Shown here: positions 26,821-34,535 of the stretch, in pieces | Layout: each line of letters starts with the position of its first letter | Position numbering within the stretch: position 1 is the first letter of the stretch | Assembly (NCBI RefSeq): GCF_051027545.1 | Contig: NZ_CP194902.1 | Location: forward strand, 3,844,001 to 3,908,000 | DNA from: Methylocaldum sp002005105 | GTDB lineage: Bacteria > Pseudomonadota > Gammaproteobacteria > Methylococcales > Methylococcaceae | DNA: 64,000 nt | Direction: 5' to 3' | Notes under the pieces: generated by a model | Told to the model about the DNA's origin: nothing | Database searches by the model: none | Seen by the model: the letters and a program-made list of their open reading frames with translations, nothing else | Translations under genes and position numbers: made by a program

Positions 26821-28206
26821 TTACAACTGCATTGCTCCGCGCATATAGCAGCGATCCTCCGGTAAATCGTCATAGTCGCCGCGCAGAAAGGCTTCGCAGT
26901 CGGCCAGAGTTCGCTCCAAGGGAACGGAAATCCCCTGAATGCCGGTATGTTCGGCAACCGTGTGGAACGGCTGGCTGAGGTATCTCTGAAGCCTGCGGGC
27001 TCGCAGAACCATGAGCCTGTCCTTTTCGGAAAGCTCCTCGATACCCAGCATCGTGATGATGTCCTCCAGCTCCTGATAACGGGCCAGATGCTCTCTCACG
27101 GCCTCGGCGACGGCGTAGTGGCGATTCCCCAGAAAATAGCGGTCCATCATCTTGCTGCCGGACAAGAGCGGATCGACCGCCGGATAAATTCCCTTGGCCG
27201 CCTGAGCGCGCGACAGGATCACGCGGGTGTCCAGGTGGCCCAGGATGGCATTTACCGCCGGGTCGGTCATATCGTCGGCCGGAACATAAATCGCCTGAAC
27301 CGATGTAATACCGCCTCTATGGGTCGACACGATTCGGTCCTGAAGTTCCGCAACCTCGCTCGCTAGGGTGGGCTGGTAACCCACCGTGGCCGGCATCCGT
27401 CCGAGCAATCCCGAAACCTCGCTTCCTGCCTGCACGAAACGGAAGGCGTTATCCATGAGAAACAAAACTTCTTTACCCAAAGAGTCGCGTAGATATTCCG
27501 CATAGGTCAGCGCCGTCAGGCCGACCCGGAACCGTACGCCGGGGGATTCGTCCATTTGTCCGAACACCAGGACCGCGTTACCCATGACACCGGTATTGCG
27601 CATTTCATGCCAAAGCTCGTGCCCCTCGCGAATGCGTTCCCCTACCCCGGCAAACACGGAAACCCCCTGATGCAACGCGACGATGGCGTGCATGAATTCC
27701 ATGATCAATACCGTCTTGCCGACGCCTGCACCGCCGAACAACCCCGTCTTGCCGCCTCGCACGAACGGGCATAAAAGGTCGATCACCTTGATGCCGGTCT
27801 CCAGGATACGGCTGGCCGGAACAGCTTCGTGCAGCGCGGCGGGAGGCGCCAAAACCTCTCGAAACTCGGCGTCCGGCAACGGTCCGCCGCCATCCAGCGG
27901 AGCGCCGAAGACATTCAGGAGCCGTCCCAGGCATTCCGGCGAGACCGGCACCCGCAAGGCGCCCTCGCTGTCGTAAACCGGCATGCCGCGCTTCAAGCCT
28001 GCTGTCCGATGCAAGGTGATCGCCCTAAGCCGAGTCGGATCGAGATGCTGATGAACCTCGAATATATAACGCTCGTCGTCTATCGCAGCATACAAAGACC
28101 GATGCAAAGGCGGCAAGGACCGGCAGGCGATATCGACCACAGGACCATAGACCTCGACGATATGGCCGATGGGTAAAGGGGTAACTTGTGTTTCCTGAGT
28201 GCTCAT
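26821..28206 (-). CDS. atpD: Orphan F1-ATPase beta subunit, N-ATPase type
   Basis: A 461-aa beta subunit. It has an intact P-loop GGAGVGKTVL, the catalytic-region motif GERIREG and DNAFRFVQAGSEVSGLLGRMP. The N-terminal wording (LPPLHRSLYA, TAGLKRGMPV) fits the alternate N-ATPase group, whose operons begin atpD-atpC-atpQ. Here none of the usual following genes is present: only 194 bases separate its stop from the fused hps-phi. It is therefore an orphan, either a remnant or a subunit with a separate role. The ATG at 28206 gives MSTQETQ; the frame runs back to 28224. Confidence 0.9.
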   Translation of the reverse strand: MSTQETQVTPLPIGHIVEVYGPVVDIACRSLPPLHRSLYAAIDDERYIFEVHQHLDPTRLRAITLHRTAGLKRGMPVYDSEGALRVPVSPECLGRLLNVFGAPLDGGGPLPDAEFREVLAPPAALHEAVPASRILETGIKVIDLLCPFVRGGKTGLFGGAGVGKTVLIMEFMHAIVALHQGVSVFAGVGERIREGHELWHEMRNTGVMGNAVLVFGQMDESPGVRFRVGLTALTYAEYLRDSLGKEVLFLMDNAFRFVQAGSEVSGLLGRMPATVGYQPTLASEVAELQDRIVSTHRGGITSVQAIYVPADDMTDPAVNAILGHLDTRVILSRAQAAKGIYPAVDPLLSGSKMMDRYFLGNRHYAVAEAVREHLARYQELEDIITMLGIEELSEKDRLMVLRARRLQRYLSQPFHTVAEHTGIQGISVPLERTLADCEAFLRGDYDDLPEDRCYMRGAMQL

Positions 28207-28232
28207 TGCAAGTTCTGCGACCAAGTTCTAGA

Positions 28233-28255
28233 GGATCGGCCTGTCGGGCCGACCC
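28233..28255. repeat. Hairpin near atpD start
   Basis: GGATCGGCC and GGCCGACCC pair at eight of nine positions around TGTCG. It lies just upstream of atpD and abuts the left end of the MITE-like element. Confidence 0.45.
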
Positions 28256-28530
28256 TTAGAGCATTTTCATACCGACTGTACGGGCACTCGCGAGTAGGTC
28301 GGGAATCCCTCCCAATCGCAAACGGCGTCTTCGGGAGCGCCGAAGCCCCCCTTCCCGACACCACGTCCCGGCCGAGCGTCTTCGTCGGAAGGGTCGCGAC
28401 TAAAGCGACCGTTTGCGATTGGCAAAGGATTGCCGACTTACGAATGCTTGAATCAATTCACCCGAGCCGAAGGCGCCAACGACTTCCGCCAAGCCTGGTT
28501 TGCCGTACGAGCGAGATGAAAACGCTCTAG
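28256..28530. mobile_element. Candidate MITE-like element
   Basis: About 275 bases without a gene. The left end begins TTAGAGCATTTTCAT and the reverse complement of the right end begins CTAGAGCGTTTTCAT; over the first 28 positions 21 match. Inside is a second, nested inverted repeat: 28299-28325 and 28409-28436, sharing a perfect 14-base core CCAATCGCAAACGG. Such nested terminal repeats fit a non-autonomous transposable element that folds into one large hairpin. No clear target duplication was seen. Confidence 0.45.
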
Positions 28531-28870
28531 CATCAAAACCTAAGAATGCCCGATTCGATCCCTACCCGTCGAGCGAATATCTGCCCCGAGCCCGCCTATC
28601 TTTCCCTCATTCGAGTTACCCCGGCCGAGCGTCCCGGATCGTGCGGCTTGCCGCGATCGCCTACCGCGTCCAAAGTAAGATCCAAAGATTGGAGGAAGCC
28701 TCTATCGAAGCTCCTCGTTTTCGGCGTAAAAGCTCGTGCGGCAACGAATTACCGTGGCGCTCAGCTCATCGGGAAATTTGAGGGCAAGTTACCCCGTCCT
28801 CAGCCGGTAGACCGTAAAGGCTTTGTTTGAGACTTTCGTGCGGATTTTCGACCGGATGGCCGTGGCATCC
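28531..28870. other. Intergenic, nothing recognised
   Basis: This 340-base stretch lies between the MITE-like element and the duplicated membrane protein gene. Short open frames on the plus strand lack a ribosome binding site and resemble nothing known. Confidence 0.45.
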
Positions 28871-29236
28871 TCAAACGCCGTAGTAGATTCTTTCGACCAA
28901 GGTCTTGAACCAGCAAGGCCGTATGAGGACGACGTACAAACCGATCGAGCCCGCCACCGGAACCGGAGCGATATCCAGCACCAGCAGGATAAAAAGGCAC
29001 AGGAAGGATTTGATTCTGGCCTTCCTTGCTTCCGAACCGTGTCCGTGTTGCCCCGGTGCGCAGTCCATCGACCCGCAGGCCGTGCCCCGATAAAGATTTT
29101 CGACGACCTGATAAAACCATTCGGGCCTTCTGACAACGATGAACAAGCCGATCAAACACGTCAATGACAACGGCCCAAAACCGATGATCGCAAGCACGGT
29201 CAGAAACAGGAAACTTTTTATCTGCGTACTGTTCAT
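28871..29236 (-). CDS. Small membrane protein with internal duplication
   Basis: A 121-aa protein that I cannot assign. It consists of two similar halves: residues about 6-52 and about 73-119. Each begins IKSFL, has a hydrophobic hairpin of two helices with a Pro in the turn and GLxxVxxRPxWF after it, and ends VExxYxG. The halves are joined by a Gly/His-rich linker with CGSMDCAPGQHGHG. Four membrane segments are predicted. It stands between the MITE-like element and the decayed mod genes. Confidence 0.7.
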   Translation of the reverse strand: MNSTQIKSFLFLTVLAIIGFGPLSLTCLIGLFIVVRRPEWFYQVVENLYRGTACGSMDCAPGQHGHGSEARKARIKSFLCLFILLVLDIAPVPVAGSIGLYVVLIRPCWFKTLVERIYYGV

Positions 29237-29282
29237 CGCGACTCAAGCACATACCGCCGAAACGGGCCTTTCAACTTAAGGA

Positions 29283-29583
29283 TTACGCCCCCATACCGGA
29301 CCGGAGCTTGCCGAAAACCTCCCTTGAAATACGACCATGTTCCGCGCAGCCCAGTTCGAGCGGAGCGGGCAGTCGCCAGATAACTCTTCGGCTGTCATTT
29401 GGATTCGGCGATATCCGACGACGGAACAGTTCCTTTATCCTCGCTCGGAGCCGGATTCGAAGGGTGACGCCACTTTCACGACCAGCGGATTGAACGCCCC
29501 ACCTCGACCTCGAACGCTAGGTCGAGAGTCATGACGCCTTCCGCGGTGTGCAGGCTTTTTCGTATAGAGAGTTCCAGTGTCAC
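29283..29583 (-). pseudogene. modC: modC remnant (molybdate ABC ATPase)
   Basis: The first part (29476-29583) reads from a GTG that overlaps the modB stop, giving TLELSIRKSLHTAEG and LDLAFEVEVG, the usual N-terminal strand of ModC before the Walker A motif. It then hits a stop, and no P-loop, signature or Walker B follows. A further open stretch in another frame (about 29283-29460) has GVTLRIRLRARI, which may be the ModC C-terminal TOBE region, so about 800 bases seem to have been deleted. The second part is tentative. Confidence 0.6.
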
Positions 29584-30234
29584 AGACTTCTCGGGCCGCG
29601 TTTGTTGAGAAAAAACACGGCGAGCAGTATGGAGAAGCTCAGGGCGAACAGAACGCATAAAAATTGGCGGCAGCATAGTTGAGCGATTCCACCTCATCGT
29701 AAATGGCTATGGAAGCCACTCGGGTCACGCCCGGAATACTTCCGCCCATCATCAGCACCACGCCGAACTCGCCGATGGTATGGGCAAAACTGATGACGAC
29801 CCCGGTCAGCAAGGCAGGCTTGATATTGGGCAGCAGAATTTGAAGGAGGGTTGCCCGGCACGATAGGCCGAGCGTGTAAGCCGCTTCGGTGAAACTGCGC
29901 GGCAAATGCAGGAATCCGGATTGAATGGGATGCACCATGAACGGCAGACTGAACAGCACGGATGCCACTACCAGCCCTTCGAAACCGAACACCAGGCGCA
30001 GTCCGAAGGTTTCGTCCAGAAAACGGCCGAACACGTTCCCGGGACTGAAGGCCAGAAGCAAATAGAAGCCCAGCACCGATGGCGGCAATACCAAAGGCAT
30101 GGCAATCGAGCTTCCGCCGCCGCCTTCAGGCGAAATCGGCCAGTACCAGTAGCCCTATGGAATGCCGAGCACGACCAGAATCGTCGTGGTGACTGAGGCG
30201 AGCTTCAGGGTCAGGATCGGGGGCTGCCAGTCAT
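29580..30234 (-). pseudogene. modB: Decayed modB (molybdate ABC permease)
   Basis: Molybdate permease broken by several lesions. The ATG at 30234 overlaps the stop of the TOBE gene (ATGA), but the coding frame DWQPPILTLKLASVTTT starts one base later, as if a base were lost. That frame ends at a TAG (30155-30157) where IPLAYW is expected. The next bases need two frame changes (RLKAAAEA lies in another frame) before the frame with PLVLPPSVLGFYLLL resumes. This runs through EFGVVLMMGGSIPG to a further frameshift after YAAANF; the last helix (LFALSFSILLAVFF) lies in a third frame. Fusion of these pieces gives a complete ModB outline. Confidence 0.8.
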
Positions 30235-30644
30235 ACGCCATTGGCGCTTTCCCCCAGCATGACTTCGTTGGCCTTGATCAAGGCCTCGACCCGATCGCCG
30301 ACGGCCAATTCCAGCCGCTCGGCGGCCCGGCGGGTGACGATGGAAACCAGGCGGTGACCTCCGCAATCCAGCTTGACCTCGGCCAGAAGTTCGCCCTTGA
30401 GCATTTCGACCACTTCGGCCTGGAGACGGTTGCGCAGGCTAAGGCGTCCGCTCAGCGCCTTGCCCAGCGAAACTTCCGTTTCCTTGAACAAGACCGACAC
30501 GGCATTCCCCGCTCGCAGATAGGGCGCGGTTTCCGCCGTTTCCACCAACATTGCGGTCAAAGTATTTTCCTCAACTGCGACATCAACCAGCGAAATATCC
30601 CCTTCGCTGGCGACGGCAAGAATGATTCCCGGCAATCGGTTCAC
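30231..30644 (-). CDS. TOBE (Mop-like) molybdate-binding protein
   Basis: A 137-aa protein made of two Mop/TOBE repeats. The second is clear: RNRLQAEVVEMLKGELLAEV followed by GDRVEALIKANEVML. Such proteins bind molybdate or tungstate in the cytoplasm for storage or regulation. I chose the GTG at 30644, after a strong GGGGGAG site, instead of an earlier ATG at 30707 that would overlap the TSUP gene. Its stop overlaps the modB ATG. Confidence 0.8.
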   Translation of the reverse strand: MNRLPGIILAVASEGDISLVDVAVEENTLTAMLVETAETAPYLRAGNAVSVLFKETEVSLGKALSGRLSLRNRLQAEVVEMLKGELLAEVKLDCGGHRLVSIVTRRAAERLELAVGDRVEALIKANEVMLGESANGV

Positions 30645-30670
30645 GGCCGATCTCCCCCTCCCCCCACGAT

Positions 30671-31525
30671 TCAAAGACTTCGGCTGCGTTCGAAACCGTG
30701 GCGCCAAATCTTGACCGCCGACAAAACCAGGACCAGCGCCAGAAGCGGCAGCAATACCGTACTGGGAATCATGCCTAGCAATCGGCCCCCGAGGAACGCT
30801 CCTATCACCGAGCCCACCGCCATTATCCCAACGAAACGACGGTTTCGTCCCAGCACTGCGAAGCTCCCGTCCCGGCTATAGCGGCTAAATCCCGCGAGCA
30901 TGGTGGGCAGACTCACTGCCAGGGAGAGGCTGCCGGCCAGCTTGATATCGGCCCCGAACAGCAGCACCAGTGTGGGTATCAAAAGCTCCCCTCCCGCCAC
31001 ACCCAAGAGCGATGCCGTGACGCCAATGCCGAAACCCGCCGCGACACCCGCAACGATCAACGCGATGCCCTGGAATGGCATACGGTCCTGGCTGCTCGCA
31101 TCATGGCCGAACAGCAAGGCCAAGGCGATGACCATCAGCAGCACGGCAATGATTCGATAAAGCGTTTCCCCTTTGAGCCGAATCGCCCAGCCCGCTCCTA
31201 TCCATGCACCCGCCAAGCTGCCCATTAGAAGATTCACGATCACGGTCCAGTGCGCCGCCACGATAGCAAACGGCACGGTGTCGGTGCGGAACGGCAAAGC
31301 CGAGGCCACCACCGTCAAGCTGACAAGCTTGTTGACGATGACCGCTTCCAGAGCCGCGAATTGAAACGTCCCGATCAACAGGGGCAATCGGAATTCCGCG
31401 CCGCCCAGCCCGATCAAACCGCCCAAAGTTCCGATCAGCGCTCCGCCGCCGAAGGCGGCTACGCTGTGCCGCGCCGCCACAGGCGCCGCTGGCCCGAATG
31501 ATACCGGATTAACGTGCCGGCTCAT
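30671..31525 (-). CDS. TSUP (TauE/SafE) family permease
   Basis: A 284-aa inner-membrane protein with about eight helices. The two family repeats are visible: GTLGGLIGLGGAEFRLPLLI and GIGVTASLLGVAGGELLIPTLVLL. TSUP permeases move sulfite, sulfonates or other anions; members are found in some mod loci and may handle oxyanions, so molybdate or sulfate is possible but unproven. Its start overlaps the modA stop by four bases, so modA and this gene are coupled. Confidence 0.88.
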   Translation of the reverse strand: MSRHVNPVSFGPAAPVAARHSVAAFGGGALIGTLGGLIGLGGAEFRLPLLIGTFQFAALEAVIVNKLVSLTVVASALPFRTDTVPFAIVAAHWTVIVNLLMGSLAGAWIGAGWAIRLKGETLYRIIAVLLMVIALALLFGHDASSQDRMPFQGIALIVAGVAAGFGIGVTASLLGVAGGELLIPTLVLLFGADIKLAGSLSLAVSLPTMLAGFSRYSRDGSFAVLGRNRRFVGIMAVGSVIGAFLGGRLLGMIPSTVLLPLLALVLVLSAVKIWRHGFERSRSL

Positions 31526-32304
31526 TGCGAGGAACTCGATTCAACGGGCAGCACAAAACCGTAGCGGCGGAAAATCGTTCTGCCGGCTTCGCCGGAGACG
31601 AAATCGGCAAAGGCTTTGGCCGATGAATTGTCCTCGGCCCGTCTCAGGATGACGTAACCCTGATCCAGAGGCGAATGCAGATTCTCCGGAATCAAGGAAT
31701 ATCCGCCCTTAGGCTTGAGCATGGGACTCTCGGCCAGGGACAGGGCGATGATGCCGACCTCGGCGGCGCCGGTCTCGGCGAACTGGGCGGTCTGCGCCAC
31801 ATTCTCGCCGAACACGAGTTTCTTTTCGACTTTCGGCCACAGACCGGCCTTTTTCAACGCCTCCTCCGCACGCATGCCATAGGGGGCGTGCTTGGGATTT
31901 GCAATGGCGATCTTCGTAATGTCGGGCTTGGCTAGATCGCTCAATTTCATGTCGGCCGCGTTCATCCTGGCGCTCCACAAAACGATGCGTCCCCGAGCGT
32001 ACAGCCGCACCTCGGAAGCGGTCAGCCTCTGCTCCTTCAATTGCTGTGGGAACTTGACGTCGGCGGAGAAGAACAGATCGAATGGCGCTGCCTGTACGAT
32101 CTGCTCGTAGAACCTGCCGGAAGATCCGGTCACGAGGTCCAGCGTTGCCTCCGGATGCTCCTTCCTGAAAGCCCTAGCGATCTCCTCCATCGCGAACTTG
32201 AGATCGGCCGCCGCCGCGATGGTCAGCCTGGAAGGCTCTGCCGCCCAGGCGGAATACCCGAACATCAGCAGAATGACCGAAAACACCGAAACCAAACGCT
32301 TCAT
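31522..32304 (-). CDS. modA: Molybdate-binding periplasmic protein
   Basis: A 260-aa substrate-binding protein. The signal peptide (LVSVFSVILLMFGYSAWA) precedes LTIAAAADLKFAMEEI; the family core TGSSGRFYEQI follows. I chose the ATG at 32304 with GGAG about nine bases before it. It is the first gene of modA-TSUP-TOBE-modB-modC, but both modB and modC are broken, so the transporter cannot work as encoded here. Confidence 0.92.
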   Translation of the reverse strand: MKRLVSVFSVILLMFGYSAWAAEPSRLTIAAAADLKFAMEEIARAFRKEHPEATLDLVTGSSGRFYEQIVQAAPFDLFFSADVKFPQQLKEQRLTASEVRLYARGRIVLWSARMNAADMKLSDLAKPDITKIAIANPKHAPYGMRAEEALKKAGLWPKVEKKLVFGENVAQTAQFAETGAAEVGIIALSLAESPMLKPKGGYSLIPENLHSPLDQGYVILRRAEDNSSAKAFADFVSGEAGRTIFRRYGFVLPVESSSSQ

Positions 32305-32909
32305 CAATTCGTGCTCCGCTTTTTTCATTAAAACGCGTCTAAAACGCATCGGAATCGCATTCGATAGGGAAAAGATTTTGGCGATATGCTCGGAAAAGCA
32401 TATCGAACTCAATTGTGCAAACCCTGCACCGCTCATGATCCGATCGCCAGGCCAATGTAAATACGGACGCGCATCGATGGGATAGACGGATCACTCATGG
32501 AGCGTTCTGAGTCCGTATGAAAACCGTAGATGATGTGACACAGGCATTGGCGTTCGACCGCGAAACCTATTAATCAGGCCCGTAAATACCCTCCTGGTAT
32601 TTCGGGCCGCCGCCCAGGCCGGTACACGCTTAGGCCTGGGCTCACGCGGCTTGTCGCCGCGCCGGGGCATCCCTGCCCCGGATTAACCCGGCCTATATTT
32701 ATAGGCCGGGTTAATAAAGCGGATTGGTTCTTGTTACCGGTATGGAACAGTACTTATTACCGAATGCCGCAACTTAGTCTAGAGTTTTGCACCACAAAAA
32801 GGGATAGACACTGAATATCCGAGATTGCAGGCTAACCCTTCACCGCCACTGGATCTGGCCGCGGAACGAACCGTTTCCCATGCCTACAGGACTGTAACGA
32901 GTTATCACA
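32305..32909. other. Divergent gap holding hairpin array
   Basis: This 605-base region separates modA (minus) and the GGDEF gene (plus) and must hold both promoters. Its middle carries five hairpins (32577-32715), listed separately. Nothing else was recognised. Confidence 0.5.
32577..32715. repeat. Array of five tandem hairpins
   Basis: Five inverted repeats follow one another. (1) 32577-32608: a 13-base stem with one bulge and loop CTCCT. (2) 32612-32641: GCCCAGGCC/GGCCTGGGC, 12-base loop. (3) 32645-32661: CGCGGC/GCCGCG, loop TTGTC. (4) 32662-32681: CCGGGGCA/TGCCCCGG, loop TCCC. (5) 32682-32715: ATTAACCCGGCCTATA and its exact complement, two-base spacer. Elements 3, 4 and 5 abut directly. 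This is far beyond a single terminator and could be a structured RNA or a mobile repeat element. Confidence 0.7.
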
Positions 32910-34439
32910 ATGAATGCCCTTAACATCACACCGATTATCCGCCTCGTGCTTATCGACGGCGACCCCGATTGCCGCCAAGTCTGTCGACAGGCGCTCGAGC
33001 AGCATTCGATCTATCGATTCGAGGTCATCGAAGCCGGTACCGGCCGTCTGGGGCTGAAATTGATTCGGGCTGAGAGGCCCGACTGCATCGTGGTCGACCG
33101 GCGATTGCCGGATTTCGACATAAACGAGCTGCTCGCCGACATGGCCGTGGATATGGGCGAATTATCCACTCCGGTGATCATGATGACTTCCGATGACGGA
33201 GCTGCGGCGACAACGGACACGTGCAAGAACGGCGTCTCGGATTATGTTGCGAAAACCGGTGAACTCGAATTCGTACGGCGATTGCCGGACCTGATTGCCC
33301 GCAACGTAAACCAGACTCGACTTTTGCGCGAAAAGGAGGAAGCCCTGGAGCAGTTACGGAAAGCCGAAGCCAAATACCGCGCTCTAGTGGAACAAATCCC
33401 CGCGATTACCTATATCGCTTCGCTCGAGGCTCCGGGAAAGCTATTGTACGTAAGCCCGCAGACCGAACAGTTCGGATACGCCCCGGAAACCTGGCTGGAC
33501 GACCCTCTCGGCATCGGGCTGATCAAGTGGGTCCATCCCGACGACCGGGAAATGGTCATCGAGCAGTTTGCAGGAACCTATGAGCATCATGCGCCGCTCC
33601 GTTGCGAATACCGGGTGATCACACAAGACGGCAAGGCGCGCTGGGTTTTGGACCAAGCCAGTGTCGTTCACGACGACGCCGGCCGGCCGCTGTTCCTGCA
33701 GGGCACGCTCGTCGACATCAGCAAGGACAAGGACGTCGAACAGCAACTGGCGTACTATCGCCAGCGCCTGGGTGAATTGGACGCTCAGCGCTCGGAGCCC
33801 TGGAAAAAACAAGCCGACCTGCTCAAGGTTGCCAATGCAAGCGTCGACAAGGCTTTGTACGACCGCATCGAATTCGAGCAGTGCTTGGAAAATCTCTTGG
33901 CGGCTCCCTGCGAGAACCGATCCGACTATGTACTTTGCTATATCGATCTCGATCGCTTCAAGATCGTCAATGAGACCTACGGATGCGCTGCTGGAGATCA
34001 ATTGCTGCAATCAGTCGGGCAGGCTCTGGAAAGACGATTGCGGCAGAGCGATATTCTCGGGAGTCTCGGCGAGGACAAGTTCGGTCTGTTGCTGGAGAAC
34101 TGTCCGATCGAGCGGGCATGGATCGTGGCGAACAATCTTCGGGACGCCGTCAGGAGCTGCCGATTGTCGTGGGCAGGAAAGGATTTGTGGGTAAGCGTCA
34201 GCATCGGGATTACGGCTTTGACGGCCGCAAGCGGCGATGCGTCTTCAGTGCTCCGGAGCGCTGACAACGCGTGCCGCATCGCCAAGCAAAAAGGCCGTGA
34301 TCGCACCTACATTTTTGACGGCCAGGGTACCGACTATCTGAACGAGCCGCTTACCGCAAAGTATCAGGCGAGAGGCAGGAGAACAAACTGGCCGGCGATC
34401 GTCGATTCCAACGCGGTGCCGCTAAGAAAGAAGGCCTGA
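32910..34439 (+). CDS. REC-PAS-GGDEF protein with altered GGDEF
   Basis: A 509-aa signalling protein. An N-terminal receiver domain (about 10-130) has the likely phospho-acceptor Asp in VVDRRLPD and the Lys in YVAKTG. A PAS domain (about 155-275) follows with ITYIASLEAPGKLLYVSPQ and a PAC-like end. The C-terminal GGDEF domain (about 335-495) keeps CYIDLDRFKIVNE but has GEDKF (387-391; bases 34068-34082) in place of GGDEF, so diguanylate cyclase activity is doubtful and it may be a c-di-GMP or GTP sensor instead. A terminator lies just after it. Confidence 0.9.
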   Translation: MNALNITPIIRLVLIDGDPDCRQVCRQALEQHSIYRFEVIEAGTGRLGLKLIRAERPDCIVVDRRLPDFDINELLADMAVDMGELSTPVIMMTSDDGAAATTDTCKNGVSDYVAKTGELEFVRRLPDLIARNVNQTRLLREKEEALEQLRKAEAKYRALVEQIPAITYIASLEAPGKLLYVSPQTEQFGYAPETWLDDPLGIGLIKWVHPDDREMVIEQFAGTYEHHAPLRCEYRVITQDGKARWVLDQASVVHDDAGRPLFLQGTLVDISKDKDVEQQLAYYRQRLGELDAQRSEPWKKQADLLKVANASVDKALYDRIEFEQCLENLLAAPCENRSDYVLCYIDLDRFKIVNETYGCAAGDQLLQSVGQALERRLRQSDILGSLGEDKFGLLLENCPIERAWIVANNLRDAVRSCRLSWAGKDLWVSVSIGITALTAASGDASSVLRSADNACRIAKQKGRDRTYIFDGQGTDYLNEPLTAKYQARGRRTNWPAIVDSNAVPLRKKA

Positions 34440-34463
34440 ACGGCACGGCGTAACCGACAAGCG

Positions 34464-34492
34464 AAGCCGGAGCCATGCGGCTCCGGCTTTTC
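34464..34492 (+). terminator. Rho-independent terminator
   Basis: AAGCCGGAGCC (34464-34474) and GGCTCCGGCTT (34479-34489) form an 11-base perfect stem with loop ATGC, followed by a short T-run. It ends the REC-PAS-GGDEF gene and may also serve citrate synthase, which converges from the other side. Confidence 0.8.
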
Positions 34493-34535
34493 GTTGGCGA
34501 AGCTCTGAATACGGATCTATTCGATGCGAAACAGG

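Noticed and set aside
32577..32715. Molybdenum cofactor riboswitch near modA
   Set aside because: The hairpin array lies about 270 bases before modA, and I could not match the conserved core of the Moco RNA motif. I left it as an unassigned array.
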